Source of the DNA: JALEFZ01 sp039820545
Lineage (GTDB): Bacteria > Bacteroidota > Bacteroidia > J057
DNA: 64,000 bases
Direction: 5' to 3'
NCBI GenBank assembly: GCA_039820545.1
Contig: JBCBPW010000004.1
Coordinates: 114,180-178,179, forward strand
Shown: positions 63,737-64,000 of the stretch, piece by piece
Layout: each line of letters starts with the position of its first letter
Numbering within the stretch: position 1 is the stretch's first letter
Notes under the pieces: model-generated
The model's input: the letters and a program-made list of their open reading frames with translations, nothing else
Database searches by the model: none
Told to the model about the DNA's origin: nothing
Made by a program: the position numbers and the translations under genes

Positions 63737-64000
63737 ATGATCACAAAAAAATTCCTCAAGTCTAAGCCAGTTTGTAAGGTGACTTTCAAGTTGCCCAAAA
63801 ATGTTTCGAATGGTGCTGATCAGGTTTTCCTCGTGGGAGATTTCAACGAGTGGAATAAGACTGCTACACCTATGAAGGGATTGAAAGACGGTTCATTCTC
63901 TACGACAGTAGACCTACCTCAAGGTCAGGAGTATGCCTTCCGTTATTTGATCGATGGAGCTGAGTGGGCAAATGAGACAGAAGCTGATAAGACAGCTTCT
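63737..64000 (+). CDS. CBM48/isoamylase early-set domain protein (3' partial)
   Basis: The frame opens at ATG 63737 and runs off the right edge; 88 codons are seen. After a basic start (MITKKFLKSKPVCKVTFKLP), the sequence VFLVGDFNEWN and FSTTVDLPQGQEYAFRYLID is the signature of the isoamylase early-set / AMPK glycogen-binding (CBM48) fold. Small proteins with only this domain occur in Bacteroidota and probably bind glycogen-like glucans; a longer enzyme is also possible because the end is missing. Confidence 0.85.
   Translation, partial: MITKKFLKSKPVCKVTFKLPKNVSNGADQVFLVGDFNEWNKTATPMKGLKDGSFSTTVDLPQGQEYAFRYLIDGAEWANETEADKTAS

Noticed and set aside
1..64000. Search for tRNA, rRNA, riboswitches and CRISPR arrays
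   Set aside because: No cloverleaf-like segment, rRNA motif, regular spaced repeats or convincing riboswitch was seen by eye; the gap before gcvP has no glycine-riboswitch-like pattern. A covariance-model scan would be decisive.

Overview
The window looks like a chromosomal segment of a free-living member of the Bacteroidota. Evidence for this: C-terminal type IX secretion (T9SS) sorting domains of type A (7176-10238, 16688-17644) and of the gliding-motility type B (55220-56269); the Bacteroidota-type ABC permeases that begin MFDLEKWQEIF; YfhO and DUF4293 membrane proteins; response regulators and kinases of the Rcp1, TPR-HisKA_3 and REC-CRP kinds; and candidate TAnnTTTG -7 promoter boxes. 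The abundance of CHAT, nSTAND and TPR proteins is more typical of Saprospiria or Cytophagia than of gut Bacteroides, but the sequence does not give the genus. No tRNA, rRNA or CRISPR array was found.

Layout. 1-7072 (+): three tandem-domain universal stress proteins, then a signalling run of PAS histidine kinase, Rcp1-like regulator, REC-kinase hybrid and a REC-cNMP-CRP regulator. 7176-20204: a secreted propeller/dockerin protein, an unknown 484-aa protein, a glycosyltransferase, a TPR-histidine kinase/LuxR regulator operon with small unknown proteins, a LamG surface protein, a DUF1571-like/LysM protein, and a sigma factor with an anti-sigma-like membrane protein. 20384-25530: a secreted unknown and a divergent TPR-CHAT protein with a signal peptide and a C-terminal anchor. 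25575-32510 (-): two ABC permeases, a polysaccharide flippase and YfhO. 32677-37224: molybdate uptake (modABC) and molybdenum cofactor synthesis (moaA, moaD, moaE). 37234-42491: DUF4293, truA, pcm, gcvP. 42549-43270: a REP-associated tyrosine transposase flanked on each side by two hairpin repeats in inverted orientation. 43445-43819: a SnoaL-like protein. 43938-53218 (-): two giant tandem paralogues, CHAT protease - nSTAND ATPase - transmembrane helix - propeller-like sensor, each preceded by the same conserved leader. 53341-58643 (-): two paralogous secreted proteins around a T9SS type B protein and a lipoprotein. 58717-60237: a CrtI-family oxidoreductase. 60601-61720: queD overlapping folE. 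61823-63112: a TPR membrane protein whose frame continues past an amber codon. 63130-63486: a small membrane protein. 63737-64000: the start of a CBM48/isoamylase early-set protein.

How the genes may work together. The first 7 kb reads as a stress and redox signalling block in which sensor kinases feed a CRP-type regulator beside Usp genes. The molybdenum genes form a functional set with small overlaps on the minus strand and a divergent moaDE pair. The sigma/anti-sigma pair close to the TPR-CHAT gene, and the tandem CHAT-nSTAND genes, are the best candidates for a little-described system: caspase-like proteases coupled to ATP-dependent or membrane-linked sensors. The two large paralogues keep the protease and ATPase halves nearly identical while the C-terminal sensor halves differ, as expected of a diversifying recognition module. 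This role is an inference; nothing in the sequence proves defence function.
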